Below are positions 6,914 to 13,730 of a stretch of DNA of 28,711 nucleotides, in pieces (positions within the stretch are counted from its first letter, which is position 1; every line of letters begins with the position of its first letter). The position numbers and the translations under genes were made by a program. Source of the DNA: MGBC163016 sp910588905. Its GTDB lineage: Bacteria; Actinomycetota; Coriobacteriia; Coriobacteriales; Eggerthellaceae. The DNA lies in NCBI GenBank assembly GCA_948616985.1, contig CAPGDO010000019.1:1-28711 (forward strand). The letters run 5' to 3'. The notes under the pieces are model-generated. The model was not told the origin of the DNA, did not search any database, and saw only the letters and a program-made list of their open reading frames with translations.

Positions 6914-7954
6914 ATGGCTCAGAGCGTGGGCAAGGCTGGAAGCAAGCCAAAAGGCGGCCGTTTAGCGCGGGTGCTTGCGGGCGTTGCTATCGGCCTCATG
7001 GTAGCCCTGTTGCTGGCGTTCGCGGGCGTGAACATCTTCGTCAAGGTCACCTACGGTCCATTCTTCGCTCAGGCTGAACGGGAATTCGCCATCCCAGGCA
7101 TCGAAGAGGGCTTCATCCCCCAAGACCTGGACTGCTTGGAGGACGGTACCTGGATCTTCAGCGGGTACATGACCGAAGGTGGTCCTTCCCCTCTTTACTT
7201 CTTAAAGCCTGACGGTTCTACGGGGAGCTTTCAGCCCGTGCGCGTTGACGGCTCTGACTATGGCGGCCACGGCTCTGGGATCACTTCAGACGGGGTTCAT
7301 GTATTCCTGACCGACGACGAGGGGATCCTGGCTTTCGATCTGACGGACGTGCAGGCGGTACAGGATGGAGGGCTGGTTCAGGCAACGGCACGGCGCTCCT
7401 TGGAGTTCGCCCCTGCGTTCTTGAACATCGAAGAGGACATCATGTTCCTGGGGAACTTCTATCACCCCGGAGCCTATGAGACACCAGAGCATCATCGGCT
7501 GGACACGCCGGGCGGAGATTGGAACCCGGCGGTGATGTACGCCTACCCGGCTTCCCCTGAGGCAGAACTGGGTTATGAGGAGCAGGTCGCTTGCGTCTAT
7601 TCCATCCCCGCCCGCATCCAAGGTATGTGTCTGGCGGATGCAAACCATCTGGTGCTCTCCCAGTCCTACGGGCTGAATAGCTCTCATCTGCTGGTCTATG
7701 ACCTGGTGTCCGCAACGCTGGATGAGACGGTGCTGCCCACAGCAGTCTTCTTCGCTGATGGTCGTGAGGTTCCCCTCTATTATCTGGACACCCTGAGCCT
7801 CGTGGAGGATATCCAAGCACCGCCCATGTCCGAGGGTATCGAGTGGCACGATGGACGCGTGTTCATCTCTTGCGAGAGCGCCTCAGACAAATACCTGTTT
7901 GGGAAGATCTACGGAGGCAACGCTGTCTATGGGCTGAGATTGGAAGAGGGCTAG
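6914..7954 (+). CDS. Membrane-anchored exported protein, beta-propeller-like, unknown function
   Basis: The 346-residue product has a basic N-terminus (KPKGGRLARV) then one hydrophobic span at about residues 20-43 (VLAGVAIGLMVALLLAFAGVNIFV). The remainder is probably outside the membrane. No lipobox is present. The outer part has repeating blade-like strands with acidic turns (FIPQDLDCLEDGTWIFSGYM, HGSGITSDGVHVFLTDDEG, IQGMCLADANHLVLSQSYG, SEGIEWHDGRVFISCESAS), resembling a six-bladed or lactonase-like propeller. This is inference from pattern only. Three Cys residues lie in the domain. It follows the LytTR gene closely and may be co-regulated. The ribosome site AAAGAGG precedes the ATG. Confidence 0.7.
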   Translation: MAQSVGKAGSKPKGGRLARVLAGVAIGLMVALLLAFAGVNIFVKVTYGPFFAQAEREFAIPGIEEGFIPQDLDCLEDGTWIFSGYMTEGGPSPLYFLKPDGSTGSFQPVRVDGSDYGGHGSGITSDGVHVFLTDDEGILAFDLTDVQAVQDGGLVQATARRSLEFAPAFLNIEEDIMFLGNFYHPGAYETPEHHRLDTPGGDWNPAVMYAYPASPEAELGYEEQVACVYSIPARIQGMCLADANHLVLSQSYGLNSSHLLVYDLVSATLDETVLPTAVFFADGREVPLYYLDTLSLVEDIQAPPMSEGIEWHDGRVFISCESASDKYLFGKIYGGNAVYGLRLEEG

Positions 7955-8043
7955 CTGTACTAGAAGTGGGATAGCCATATCAATGAAGGCCGGTATGCTG
8001 GCATCATCGTAGAACACAGCAGAAACGCACCAGGAGGCCCTTC

Positions 8044-8211
8044 ATGAAGATCTGTGGCATGACATCTGAGGAATTCACCCGATTCCTTGATGAATCCTTC
8101 GAGTCCATCAAGCGGTCCACCCGGCAACAGGAGGCGCTCCATTACACAAAGGAGCGCATGTTGGCTGACGATCTCGAACGCTCCTTAGAGCGCCTGCGCG
8201 CCGCCGCCTAG
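8044..8211 (+). CDS. Small charged protein, 55 residues, unknown function
   Basis: The ATG at 8044 is preceded by a full AGGAGG (8032-8037) at good spacing. The product begins MKICGMTSEEFTRFLDESFE and ends in DDLERSLERLRAAA. It is rich in Glu, Arg and Ser and predicted helical, with heptad-like spacing that may form a coiled coil. One Cys sits near the N-terminus. The TAG stop (8209-8211) overlaps the stop codon of the convergent lipoprotein gene (8208-8210) within CTAG. No family is recognised. The strong ribosome site and its position close to the overlap support a real gene. Confidence 0.65.
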   Translation: MKICGMTSEEFTRFLDESFESIKRSTRQQEALHYTKERMLADDLERSLERLRAAA

Positions 8212-8777
8212 GGCTTCAGGAACAGGATGTTGTTGATGCTGCGTAGACCTGCCTGCTCGTCCGCTTCTTGCCAGTCATTGTCTACCAGCTCATAGTCAAG
8301 ATTGACCGTTTCGTCCTTGATGGGAAGGTTGTTGAGATCGGCCATCAGCTTTTGGCCTGCGGCATCGTATTTCTCTTCCTGGGACATGGTGGCGAAGGTG
8401 GGGTCATCGGCTAGGGTGGCGGTGATATCGCTGATCATGGCGAAGTAGTCCTGGTAGCTCTTGCCCGCGAAGGTCATGGTCACTACAGCGGTGTCCCCGT
8501 TCACGGTGATGTCATCTATGGCATAGTCGAACCCATCCACCACGGCGGTGGCGAATGCTTCGTTGTCTATCCCCAGCTTGGTGAGGCTTTCATTCTCCAG
8601 GGCGGAGATGATCCCAGAGAGTGCCTCATCTTCGGCATCTTTATACTTGTCGTATTTGGCGGTCACGGCTTGCCGGATGAGCTCTTCATCACTGGGGCCA
8701 CAGCCAGGAAGAACGGCCACGACGCCTGCCAGGAGGACGCAGCAGCTAAGAGCAGCGATGATCTTCTTGAGGGTCAT
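8208..8777 (-). CDS. Exported lipoprotein of unknown function
   Basis: The 189-residue product has a lipoprotein signal: MTLKKIIAALSCCVLLAG then the lipobox LPGC with Cys26 as the lipidation site. The mature part begins GPSDEELIRQAVTAKYDKYKDAEDEAL and contains a helical N-terminal region and a mixed C-terminal region (VTMTFAGKSYQDYFAMI). This resembles the small domains of unknown function found on Coriobacteriia and Clostridia lipoproteins. The ATG at 8777 is preceded by AAAGGAA. Twenty in-frame codons upstream cross the palindrome at 8806-8819 and are not expected to be translated. It lies downstream of the thioredoxin gene on the same strand. Confidence 0.82.
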   Translation of the reverse strand: MTLKKIIAALSCCVLLAGVVAVLPGCGPSDEELIRQAVTAKYDKYKDAEDEALSGIISALENESLTKLGIDNEAFATAVVDGFDYAIDDITVNGDTAVVTMTFAGKSYQDYFAMISDITATLADDPTFATMSQEEKYDAAGQKLMADLNNLPIKDETVNLDYELVDNDWQEADEQAGLRSINNILFLKP

Positions 8778-8805
8778 GGGCGTTCCTTTCAATATGATGG
8801 TTCCG

Positions 8806-8819
8806 CGGGAGCGCTCCCG
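8806..8819. repeat. Perfect 14-bp GC-rich palindrome
   Basis: CGGGAGCGCTCCCG is fully self-complementary. It lies between the stop of the thioredoxin gene (8871) and the start of the lipoprotein gene (8777), both on the minus strand. It could be an operator of the lipoprotein gene or a short terminator without a T run. Confidence 0.6.
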
Positions 8820-8870
8820 AGGGAGGATTTCCGCCAAGAGGAGTCTACGGCAAACGCGCGGCTAGGGCCG

Positions 8871-9179
8871 TCAGCTGGCCATGGAGAGGAGTGTTTCTTC
8901 GGTCTGTTCGCCCGTTCTCGTCTCTTGGAGCGAGCCGTCCACGAAGAGCACATAGGTGGGGAACCCGTTGGGGGCGTACTCGGAGGCCAATTCAGAAGAT
9001 TGGTCTACGTCAACCTGGTACACGGCGCACTGGCCAGCCACCTTCGCCGCCACATCATCTAGGATGGGCTGCATGCGCTGGCAGTGGGGGCACCAGGTAG
9101 CGAAGAATTCAACGAGGACCCTTCCCTCAGACTCGAGCACTTTTGAACCGAAATCCGTACTATTCAATACCTCTTGCAT
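8871..9179 (-). CDS. Thioredoxin-family protein with a CPHC active site
   Basis: The 102-residue product is a single thioredoxin domain without a signal peptide, so it is probably cytosolic. The redox motif is FFATWCPHCQRMQP with Cys30 and Cys33, and the cis-proline is Pro74 in NGFPTYVLF. CPHC is the motif of DsbA. The usual thioredoxin motif is CGPC, so the redox potential may be more oxidising. Additional Cys51 is present. The gene has an AGGAGG ribosome site. Its role may be disulfide handling or a substrate-specific reductant, and it could share a transcript with the lipoprotein gene. Confidence 0.9.
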   Translation of the reverse strand: MQEVLNSTDFGSKVLESEGRVLVEFFATWCPHCQRMQPILDDVAAKVAGQCAVYQVDVDQSSELASEYAPNGFPTYVLFVDGSLQETRTGEQTEETLLSMAS

Positions 9180-9366
9180 GGTAAGCCTCCTTGCGGTGCA
9201 GTTCGAGCAGATACGATGAGTTAGCGAACAGCATGGTAGGTGCGCTCTGCCAATGCCAAAGGAGGATCAAGCAACGCTTTTCCAAGCGCTTCCGATTCGT
9301 TAATGCAGCGTTACGCATTCCCCTGACATGCGGGTGCCTGAAGGATTCCCCCAGAGGCAGTGCGGG

Positions 9367-9375
9367 TGGTATAGT
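9367..9375 (+). promoter_or_regulatory. Extended -10 promoter of the deformylase-like gene
   Basis: TGGTATAGT at 9367-9375 fits the TGnTATAAT extended -10 pattern with one mismatch. The start would be near 9382, giving a leader of about 32 nt that includes AAGGAAGG (9398-9405). The remainder of the 234-bp gap from 9180 shows no recognisable gene. Confidence 0.55.
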
Positions 9376-9413
9376 GTTCCCCACATTGCCAAGGATCAAG
9401 GAAGGTAAGAACT

Positions 9414-9833
9414 GTGGTCAAAGATATCGTGAAGGATGCTGAAGTCCTGTCAAAGCCCTGCGAGAAGGCCACCATTGATGATATGCCCATCGTACAAGAC
9501 CTGCTAGACACGGCGGAAGCCATGGAAGATGTGGCAGGGCTCACGGCGAACCAGATCGGTGAGGCGAAGTGCGTTGCCATCTATCTGGCAGATGACGATC
9601 AAATGAAGCCCATCTTCAACCCGAAGCTCGTGAAGGCGCTCTATCCCGTGAAGATGGAAGAGGAGTGCTTCTCTGTAGACGGTGCTCATAAGGTCACGCG
9701 CTTCGAATGTGCCACCATTGCCTATGAGGAACCCGTGGATGGCAAGCTGGTGGCTCGCAAGCGTGAGTTCCATGGGCGAGAGTCCCAGATCATCCAGCAC
9801 GTGATAGACCACTGCAAGGGCAAGGTCATCTAG
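9414..9833 (+). CDS. Peptide deformylase homologue lacking the catalytic glutamate
   Basis: The 139-residue protein follows the deformylase order of motifs. Motif 1 is AGLTANQIG (residues 41-49, usually GxGLAAxQ). Motif 2 is EECFS with Cys85 (usually EGCLS). Motif 3 is QHVIDHCKG with His129 and His133 (usually QHExDHLxG). The three metal ligands Cys, His, His are all kept, but the general acid-base Glu of HExxH is Val130. It is also shorter than typical deformylases (about 150-190 residues). Either the activity is altered or absent, or it has another hydrolytic or binding role. No fmt or other translation gene is adjacent. Start is GTG with AAGGAAGG at 8-nt spacing. Confidence 0.85.
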   Translation: MVKDIVKDAEVLSKPCEKATIDDMPIVQDLLDTAEAMEDVAGLTANQIGEAKCVAIYLADDDQMKPIFNPKLVKALYPVKMEEECFSVDGAHKVTRFECATIAYEEPVDGKLVARKREFHGRESQIIQHVIDHCKGKVI

Positions 9834-9911
9834 CCTCAGCGCCCTGGACGGAGGCACCTGAAGGGGCCGTTCGCTCGGCAGGAGACCCACGTTCCGAAGG
9901 GCGTTCAGCCT

Positions 9912-10820
9912 ATGACTACCCACGTGACTAACCCTAAAGAGCAGCGCACCCGCCGTGTAGAGCGTGTGCTATGGGTGGTGCTCGTGCTGAACTTGGCAGT
10001 GGCAGCTGCCAAGTTCTTCTATGGTTTGGCGTCTGGCTCTGCTTCTATGCAGGCTGATGGCATCCACTCCATCTTCGATACCTTGGGTAATGTAGTGGGG
10101 TTGGTGGGCATTGCGTTAGCGGCACGGCCTGCAGATGAAGGACATCCCTACGGCCATTCGAAGTTCGAGACCTATGGCTCTTTGATCATCGGTGTGCTAC
10201 TTCTGGTAGCAGCCTTCGAGGTGGGCACGGGGGCTGTAGAGCGTCTGACCAGTGGCCATTACACTGCTCAGGTGACAGCGGTGTCCTTTGGCGTGATGGT
10301 GGGTACGCTGGCAGTGAATCTGGGGGTGTCGTTTGCAGAGCGGCGGGCGGGCAGGTGTCTGGGATCAGAGATACTTCAAGCGGACGCGGCTCACACCTTA
10401 TCGGATGCCTTTGTATCTATTGGCGTCATCGTAGGCCTTATCTTCGTTAGCGTGGGCTTTCCCATGGCCGATCCCATTGCTGCGCTGATCGTCACTCTGT
10501 TCATCTTGCTCTCAGCTATAGGGGTCTTTCGTCAGGCGTTTCGAACGCTGTCCGATCACGCGCGGATATCGGCCGAGGACATCACGAAGACGGCGGAAGG
10601 GGTGCCGTTTGTTCACCAAGTCCATGGGGTGCGCACGCGGGGGACGGAATCTGAGGTGTATGTGGATCTGCATCTTCTGGTAGATCCAGCCATGACGGTG
10701 GCCGAGGCACACCAGGTGGGGGACTGCATAGAGGCGGCCGTCAAGGCGGTCCATCCGGAGGTGCAGGAGGTGCTCGTGCATATCGAGCCGGACACGGAAG
10801 CGGAGCGGCAGGAGGCCTGA
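9912..10820 (+). CDS. Cation diffusion facilitator (CDF) metal exporter
   Basis: The 302-residue protein has six predicted membrane spans and a C-terminal cytosolic domain of about 85 residues. The transport-site motifs are QADGIHSIFD in span 2 and QADAAHTLSD in span 5, both with HxxxD, the arrangement usually seen in zinc or broad divalent metal exporters and unlike the DxxxD of Mn exporters. The HPYGHSKFET loop between spans is also typical. The C-terminal domain (GVPFVHQVHGVRTR, VYVDLHLLVDP) is the regulatory dimer fold. The likely role is proton-coupled export of Zn2+ or Fe2+. The ATG follows GAAGGGCG. It is 78 bp downstream of the deformylase-like gene. Confidence 0.93.
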   Translation: MTTHVTNPKEQRTRRVERVLWVVLVLNLAVAAAKFFYGLASGSASMQADGIHSIFDTLGNVVGLVGIALAARPADEGHPYGHSKFETYGSLIIGVLLLVAAFEVGTGAVERLTSGHYTAQVTAVSFGVMVGTLAVNLGVSFAERRAGRCLGSEILQADAAHTLSDAFVSIGVIVGLIFVSVGFPMADPIAALIVTLFILLSAIGVFRQAFRTLSDHARISAEDITKTAEGVPFVHQVHGVRTRGTESEVYVDLHLLVDPAMTVAEAHQVGDCIEAAVKAVHPEVQEVLVHIEPDTEAERQEA

Positions 10821-10838
10821 GTCCGGCTGCACGTTGCT

Positions 10839-10844
10839 TATAAT
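10839..10844 (+). promoter_or_regulatory. -10 box upstream of the ABC binding protein
   Basis: TATAAT at 10839-10844, 38 nt before the GTG start at 10882. A transcript would start near 10851. No good -35 box is seen at 17 bp, but TTG lies just upstream at 10834-10836. Confidence 0.55.
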
Positions 10845-10881
10845 CACCTTTCCATTGGTTCTCGAGAGTTCGGGGGTATCC

Positions 10882-11922
10882 GTGAAGAAAAGAACGCTTC
10901 TCTTCCTATTGGCGGCATGCTTGAGTACATTCCTGGTAGCTAGCTTGACGGCTTGCTCGGATGAGACTTCCTCCCCCGATGCTTCGGGGGCATCAAAGGC
11001 TTCAGACGTTCCGGTGCGTATCGGCACGATGCCCACGGAGGATATCCTGCCTCTGTGGATAGCGGAGCAGGATGGCTTGTTCGCTGAGGCGGGCGTGAAC
11101 GCCGAGGTCATCTCGTTCGACTCCGCCCAGAGCCTTTCTGCGGCCATCACGGCAGGCGAAGTGGACATGGCTATGACCGATATCATGCGGGCGGTGAAGC
11201 TTTGCGAATCCGGGGCTCCGGTGGTGCTGGAGTGGGTCACGCTGGGAGAGACGGCCGATCAAGGCCGATTCGGCGTGCTGGCTCCGGCTGATGCGCCCTA
11301 CAACACGCTGACGGAGATGGCTACCTTTGGAGCTAGCGAAGAAGCACCCGAAGGCTTCGGTGTGGGCGTGGGCGCGAATACCGTGCCGGAATACGTATTC
11401 GATATGCTGTGCGAAGAGACTGGACTTGCGCCGGGTGCTATCCCTGCGGTGGAGGTGGCCAGTCTGCCGGAGCGCTATGGGCTCGTGGCAAGCGGGAACT
11501 TAGGCGGTGCTGCACTGCCTGCGTCTCTGCTCACGCTGGGAGAGGCTTCGGGGTTGAAGCTCCTTGCTGATGACACGGCAGGAGAGAATCTTTCGCAATC
11601 CGTTATGGTGGCTCGCGCAGCGTTCGCTGAAGAGCACCGTGCGGAAGTGGAGGCGGTAGCCGAGGCCTGGAATGCGGCAGTGGCTCTGTGCGCTGAGAAC
11701 CCGGATGCTTACCGGGAGCTGCTGGCAGAGAAGGCGAACATCAACCCGTCCATTGTGGAGAGCTATCCCATTAGTAGTTATCCGATGGCATTGCAGGACG
11801 CTCAGATGCTACGCCCCGCCTTGGAGATGGTAGAGCCGGTGCTTCAATGGATGAAGCAGAAGGGCTACGGCGGCGAAGGCGTGAGCTATGACGCTGCTAC
11901 GGGTGCATTTACGGTTGGATAG
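10882..11922 (+). CDS. ABC transporter substrate-binding lipoprotein (NMT1/THI5- or SsuA-like)
   Basis: The 346-residue protein has a lipoprotein signal (KKRTLLFLLAACLSTFLVASLTAC, Cys25 with lipobox LTAC) and a two-lobed binding fold. VPVRIGTMPTEDILPLWIAEQDGLFAEAGV and SAAITAGEVDMAMTDIM are typical of the family that binds sulfonates, nitrate or pyrimidine precursors. Ligand is not predictable. Start is GTG after GGGGG; the longer frame begins before the promoter. The permease gene follows after 14 bp and no ATPase is encoded next to it. Confidence 0.9.
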   Translation: MKKRTLLFLLAACLSTFLVASLTACSDETSSPDASGASKASDVPVRIGTMPTEDILPLWIAEQDGLFAEAGVNAEVISFDSAQSLSAAITAGEVDMAMTDIMRAVKLCESGAPVVLEWVTLGETADQGRFGVLAPADAPYNTLTEMATFGASEEAPEGFGVGVGANTVPEYVFDMLCEETGLAPGAIPAVEVASLPERYGLVASGNLGGAALPASLLTLGEASGLKLLADDTAGENLSQSVMVARAAFAEEHRAEVEAVAEAWNAAVALCAENPDAYRELLAEKANINPSIVESYPISSYPMALQDAQMLRPALEMVEPVLQWMKQKGYGGEGVSYDAATGAFTVG

Positions 11923-11936
11923 GCAGTAGGGCTGCT

Positions 11937-12662
11937 GTGAATCGAGCGCTGGGGTATGTGTGGGGAACGCTGTTCGTTCTGGCGTCGTGGTGGTTGTTGG
12001 CTGCTTGCGTGGGTTCGCCTGCATTGCCGGGGCCGGTTCAGACGGTGCACGAACTGGGGGCGAACGCGGGGGCGCTGCTGCCCCAAACGGCTATCAGCCT
12101 TGAGCGCTTGCTAGCAGGGCTTGCCTTCGGTGCGCTGATAGGGGCACCCATAGGCCTATTGGCCGGGATGAAGCCCTTGGTTGATCGGCTCGTCTCACCG
12201 GTCCTCTACATCCTCTTCCCCGTACCCAAGATCGTGTTCCTCCCCGTGCTCTTCGTGTTCTTCGGCCTGGGGGGGCAGGCGAAGGTGATCCTCATCGTCA
12301 TAGCCGTGGCGTTCCAGATGATGGTGACGATGCGTGATGCTGCTCGTGAGGTTCCTGTGGGCCAGATAGAGGCCATGCGGTCGTTGGGGGGCAATGGGTG
12401 GTTGGTGTTCCTCCATGTGGTGGTGCCCTCCACGTTGCCCTACCTGTTCTCAGGGTTGCGGGTGAGCACGGGCACGGCGGTGGCCATTTTGTTCATAGGG
12501 GAATCTATGGCAGGATCAACGGGGCTGGGGTATTACATCATGCATTCGTGGTCCATGCTGGAGTATGCGCGGATGTTCTCGGGCATCGTGACCCTGGCGA
12601 TAGTGGGTGTGGTGCTGTACGAGGTGTTCGACCTGGCTGAACGCAAGCTCGCAGCCCGGTAG
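11937..12662 (+). CDS. ABC transporter permease (SsuC/TauC-like)
   Basis: The 241-residue protein has about six spans. The inner-membrane ATPase-contact loop reads EAMRSLGGNGWLVFLHVVVP (the EAA motif of BPD_transp_1 permeases), and EFFRFIQ-like segments such as PVPKIVFLPVLFVFFGLG fit the nitrate/taurine/sulfonate group. It pairs with the binding protein 14 bp upstream. The expected ATPase is missing: the next gene is an antitoxin after 172 bp. The pair must use an ATPase encoded elsewhere or is a non-functional remnant. Start is GTG with a weak ribosome site, which suggests translational coupling. Confidence 0.9.
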   Translation: MNRALGYVWGTLFVLASWWLLAACVGSPALPGPVQTVHELGANAGALLPQTAISLERLLAGLAFGALIGAPIGLLAGMKPLVDRLVSPVLYILFPVPKIVFLPVLFVFFGLGGQAKVILIVIAVAFQMMVTMRDAAREVPVGQIEAMRSLGGNGWLVFLHVVVPSTLPYLFSGLRVSTGTAVAILFIGESMAGSTGLGYYIMHSWSMLEYARMFSGIVTLAIVGVVLYEVFDLAERKLAAR

Positions 12663-12769
12663 GGCAAGCTAGCGATCTTTGGGGGCTCTGGATAGCTGAT
12701 GGATCGATGAGAGGATCTAGACTCAGTATGAGTGCGCTCTCTCGGATCATTGATGTAATGAATTTGTTA

Positions 12770-12798
12770 TTGAATCATGTATTCTATAAGACTATACT
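12770..12798 (+). promoter_or_regulatory. Promoter of the toxin-antitoxin operon
   Basis: TTGAAT (12770-12775) and TATACT (12793-12798) are separated by exactly 17 bp. The flanking 12740-12800 is clearly more AT-rich than neighbouring DNA, consistent with an independently acquired module. The remainder of the 12663-12834 gap has no other gene. Confidence 0.7.
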
Positions 12799-12834
12799 CT
12801 GATATCAAAGAGTGCCTTTTAAGGAGATGATCCT

Positions 12835-13140
12835 ATGGCAACCTCACTGGCTCCTCTGCCTCTGATTCGTCCCATCACTGACTTGCGCACCCATCTGAAT
12901 GACGTTTGCGAACAAGCTACCGAGAGCATGGAGCCGGTTGTGCTCACGAAGAACGGAGTCGCTTCTTACGTGCTCATGGACAGCAACGCCTACGATGCTT
13001 CTCAGCAACGGAATCGCATCTATCTTGCACTCAAAGAGGCTGAACTGGAAGAGGAGTATCATCCAGAGACCGTCAGTGGCGAAAAGGTGCGATCGAAGCT
13101 CGATGAGATCTTCGCACTCTTGGATGAAGATCATGCTTGA
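12835..13140 (+). CDS. Phd/YefM-type antitoxin
   Basis: The 101-residue product has the Phd/YefM N-terminal fold: LIRPITDLRTHLNDVCEQA, EPVVLTKNGVASYVLMDSNAYD. The N-terminal half binds the operator as a dimer. The acidic C-terminal half (ELEEEYHPETVSGEKVRSKLDEIFALLDED) is expected to wrap and inhibit the toxin. The ribosome site AAGGAG is ideal. It overlaps the toxin gene, the usual arrangement for co-translation. It is expected to repress its own promoter together with the toxin. Confidence 0.92.
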   Translation: MATSLAPLPLIRPITDLRTHLNDVCEQATESMEPVVLTKNGVASYVLMDSNAYDASQQRNRIYLALKEAELEEEYHPETVSGEKVRSKLDEIFALLDEDHA

Positions 13141-13444
13141 AGAAGAGTGGAGCCAGCGGGCTGAGTTGGATATACAGTCCATCGTCATCTTCTTAGCTGT
13201 GGAATGCAAGAATCTGCAGGCTGCTCGAAAAGCGGAAGAGAAGATATTAGCTGCCATTGACATGCTCAAGGAATTCCCTGATATGGGCGGCACGCTGAAA
13301 GATGACAGCCTGAAACGCAGCTATCGGACGATGCTCGTTCATCCCTACGTGATCTACTACACGTATGATGAAAAGACCTTGATCATACGACGTGTCTTAC
13401 ATCAGCGTCAGGCCTTGGATACGTATGCCCTGGTCGATTTCTAG
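13133..13444 (+). CDS. RelE/ParE-superfamily toxin
   Basis: The product is about 103 residues. The C-terminal part has the core of the family: KRSYRTMLVHPYVIYYTYDEKTLIIRRVLHQRQ. The N-terminal helices (WSQRAELDIQSIVIFLAVECKNLQAARKAEEKILAAIDMLKEFPDMGG) match the ParE/RelE pattern. RelE cuts mRNA in the ribosome and ParE poisons gyrase, and the target here cannot be told from sequence. The ATG at 13133 gives an 8-nt overlap with the antitoxin. An in-frame ATG at 13124 is an alternative (adds MKI). Confidence in the start is limited. Confidence 0.9.
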   Translation: MLEEEWSQRAELDIQSIVIFLAVECKNLQAARKAEEKILAAIDMLKEFPDMGGTLKDDSLKRSYRTMLVHPYVIYYTYDEKTLIIRRVLHQRQALDTYALVDF

Positions 13445-13470
13445 CGAAATGGTGCATGAGGCAACGAAGG

Positions 13471-13499
13471 TTTACGCATAAATGCTCAGGGCGTATAAT
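13471..13499 (+). promoter_or_regulatory. Strong promoter with no gene downstream on its strand
   Basis: TTTACG (13471-13476) and TATAAT (13494-13499) are spaced by 17 bp. The start is expected near 13506. The next plus-strand gene begins at 16705, past two minus-strand genes, and an intrinsic terminator lies within 41 nt. Confidence 0.5.
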
Positions 13500-13506
13500 C
13501 CAACTC

Positions 13507-13546
13507 AACGGAAGCCCGTACTATCTCGCGGGCAGCGCCGTTTTTT
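13507..13546 (+). terminator. Intrinsic terminator after the toxin gene
   Basis: AACGG (13507-13511) pairs with CCGTT (13538-13542) and inside it GCCCG (13514-13518) pairs with CGGGC (13529-13533). Six T residues follow at 13541-13546. The position, 62 bp after the toxin stop, makes it the natural terminator of the toxin-antitoxin operon. Confidence 0.75.
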
Positions 13547-13550
13547 GGGA

Positions 13551-13574
13551 GGGGAGTAGTTGTGGCTACTCCCC
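13551..13574. repeat. 9-bp inverted repeat
   Basis: GGGGAGTAG (13551-13559) and CTACTCCCC (13566-13574), 6-nt loop. It lies directly after the T run of the terminator. It may be part of the same transcription-stop region or serve minus-strand reading. No gene is seen in 13575-13670. Confidence 0.5.
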
Positions 13575-13670
13575 ATCCTCTTTCCGGCTCCGTCCTTTGC
13601 GTGCTCTGGATATAAGCTCGATTGCCGCTTTGATCAGGTTCAAGGTGGCAGTCGCAAGCCCGATATGAAC

Positions 13671-13697
13671 AGACCCGAGGTAGGGAACCTCGGGTCT
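13671..13697 (-). terminator. Hairpin downstream of module 1 Fe-S gene
   Basis: AGACCCGAGGT (13671-13681) and ACCTCGGGTCT (13687-13697) form a perfect 11-bp stem with a 5-nt loop. On the minus strand it starts 34 nt after the stop of the Fe-S gene. The following sequence (GTTCAT) is only slightly T-rich, so it is either a weak intrinsic terminator or an mRNA 3' stabiliser. Confidence 0.6.
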
Positions 13698-13730
13698 GCG
13701 GAGAGGGAATCTGCGAAGCTGAGGGAGCAG

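Noticed and set aside
9180..9413. Minus-strand frame upstream of the thioredoxin as a longer gene or separate protein
   Set aside because: It has no ribosome site of its own, its composition is poor, and the thioredoxin start with AGGAGG is clear.
13575..13670. Possible small gene or RNA before the module 1 terminator hairpin
   Set aside because: The plus-strand frame 13560-13877 runs antisense to the Fe-S gene, with no ribosome site or domain. No RNA fold stands out.
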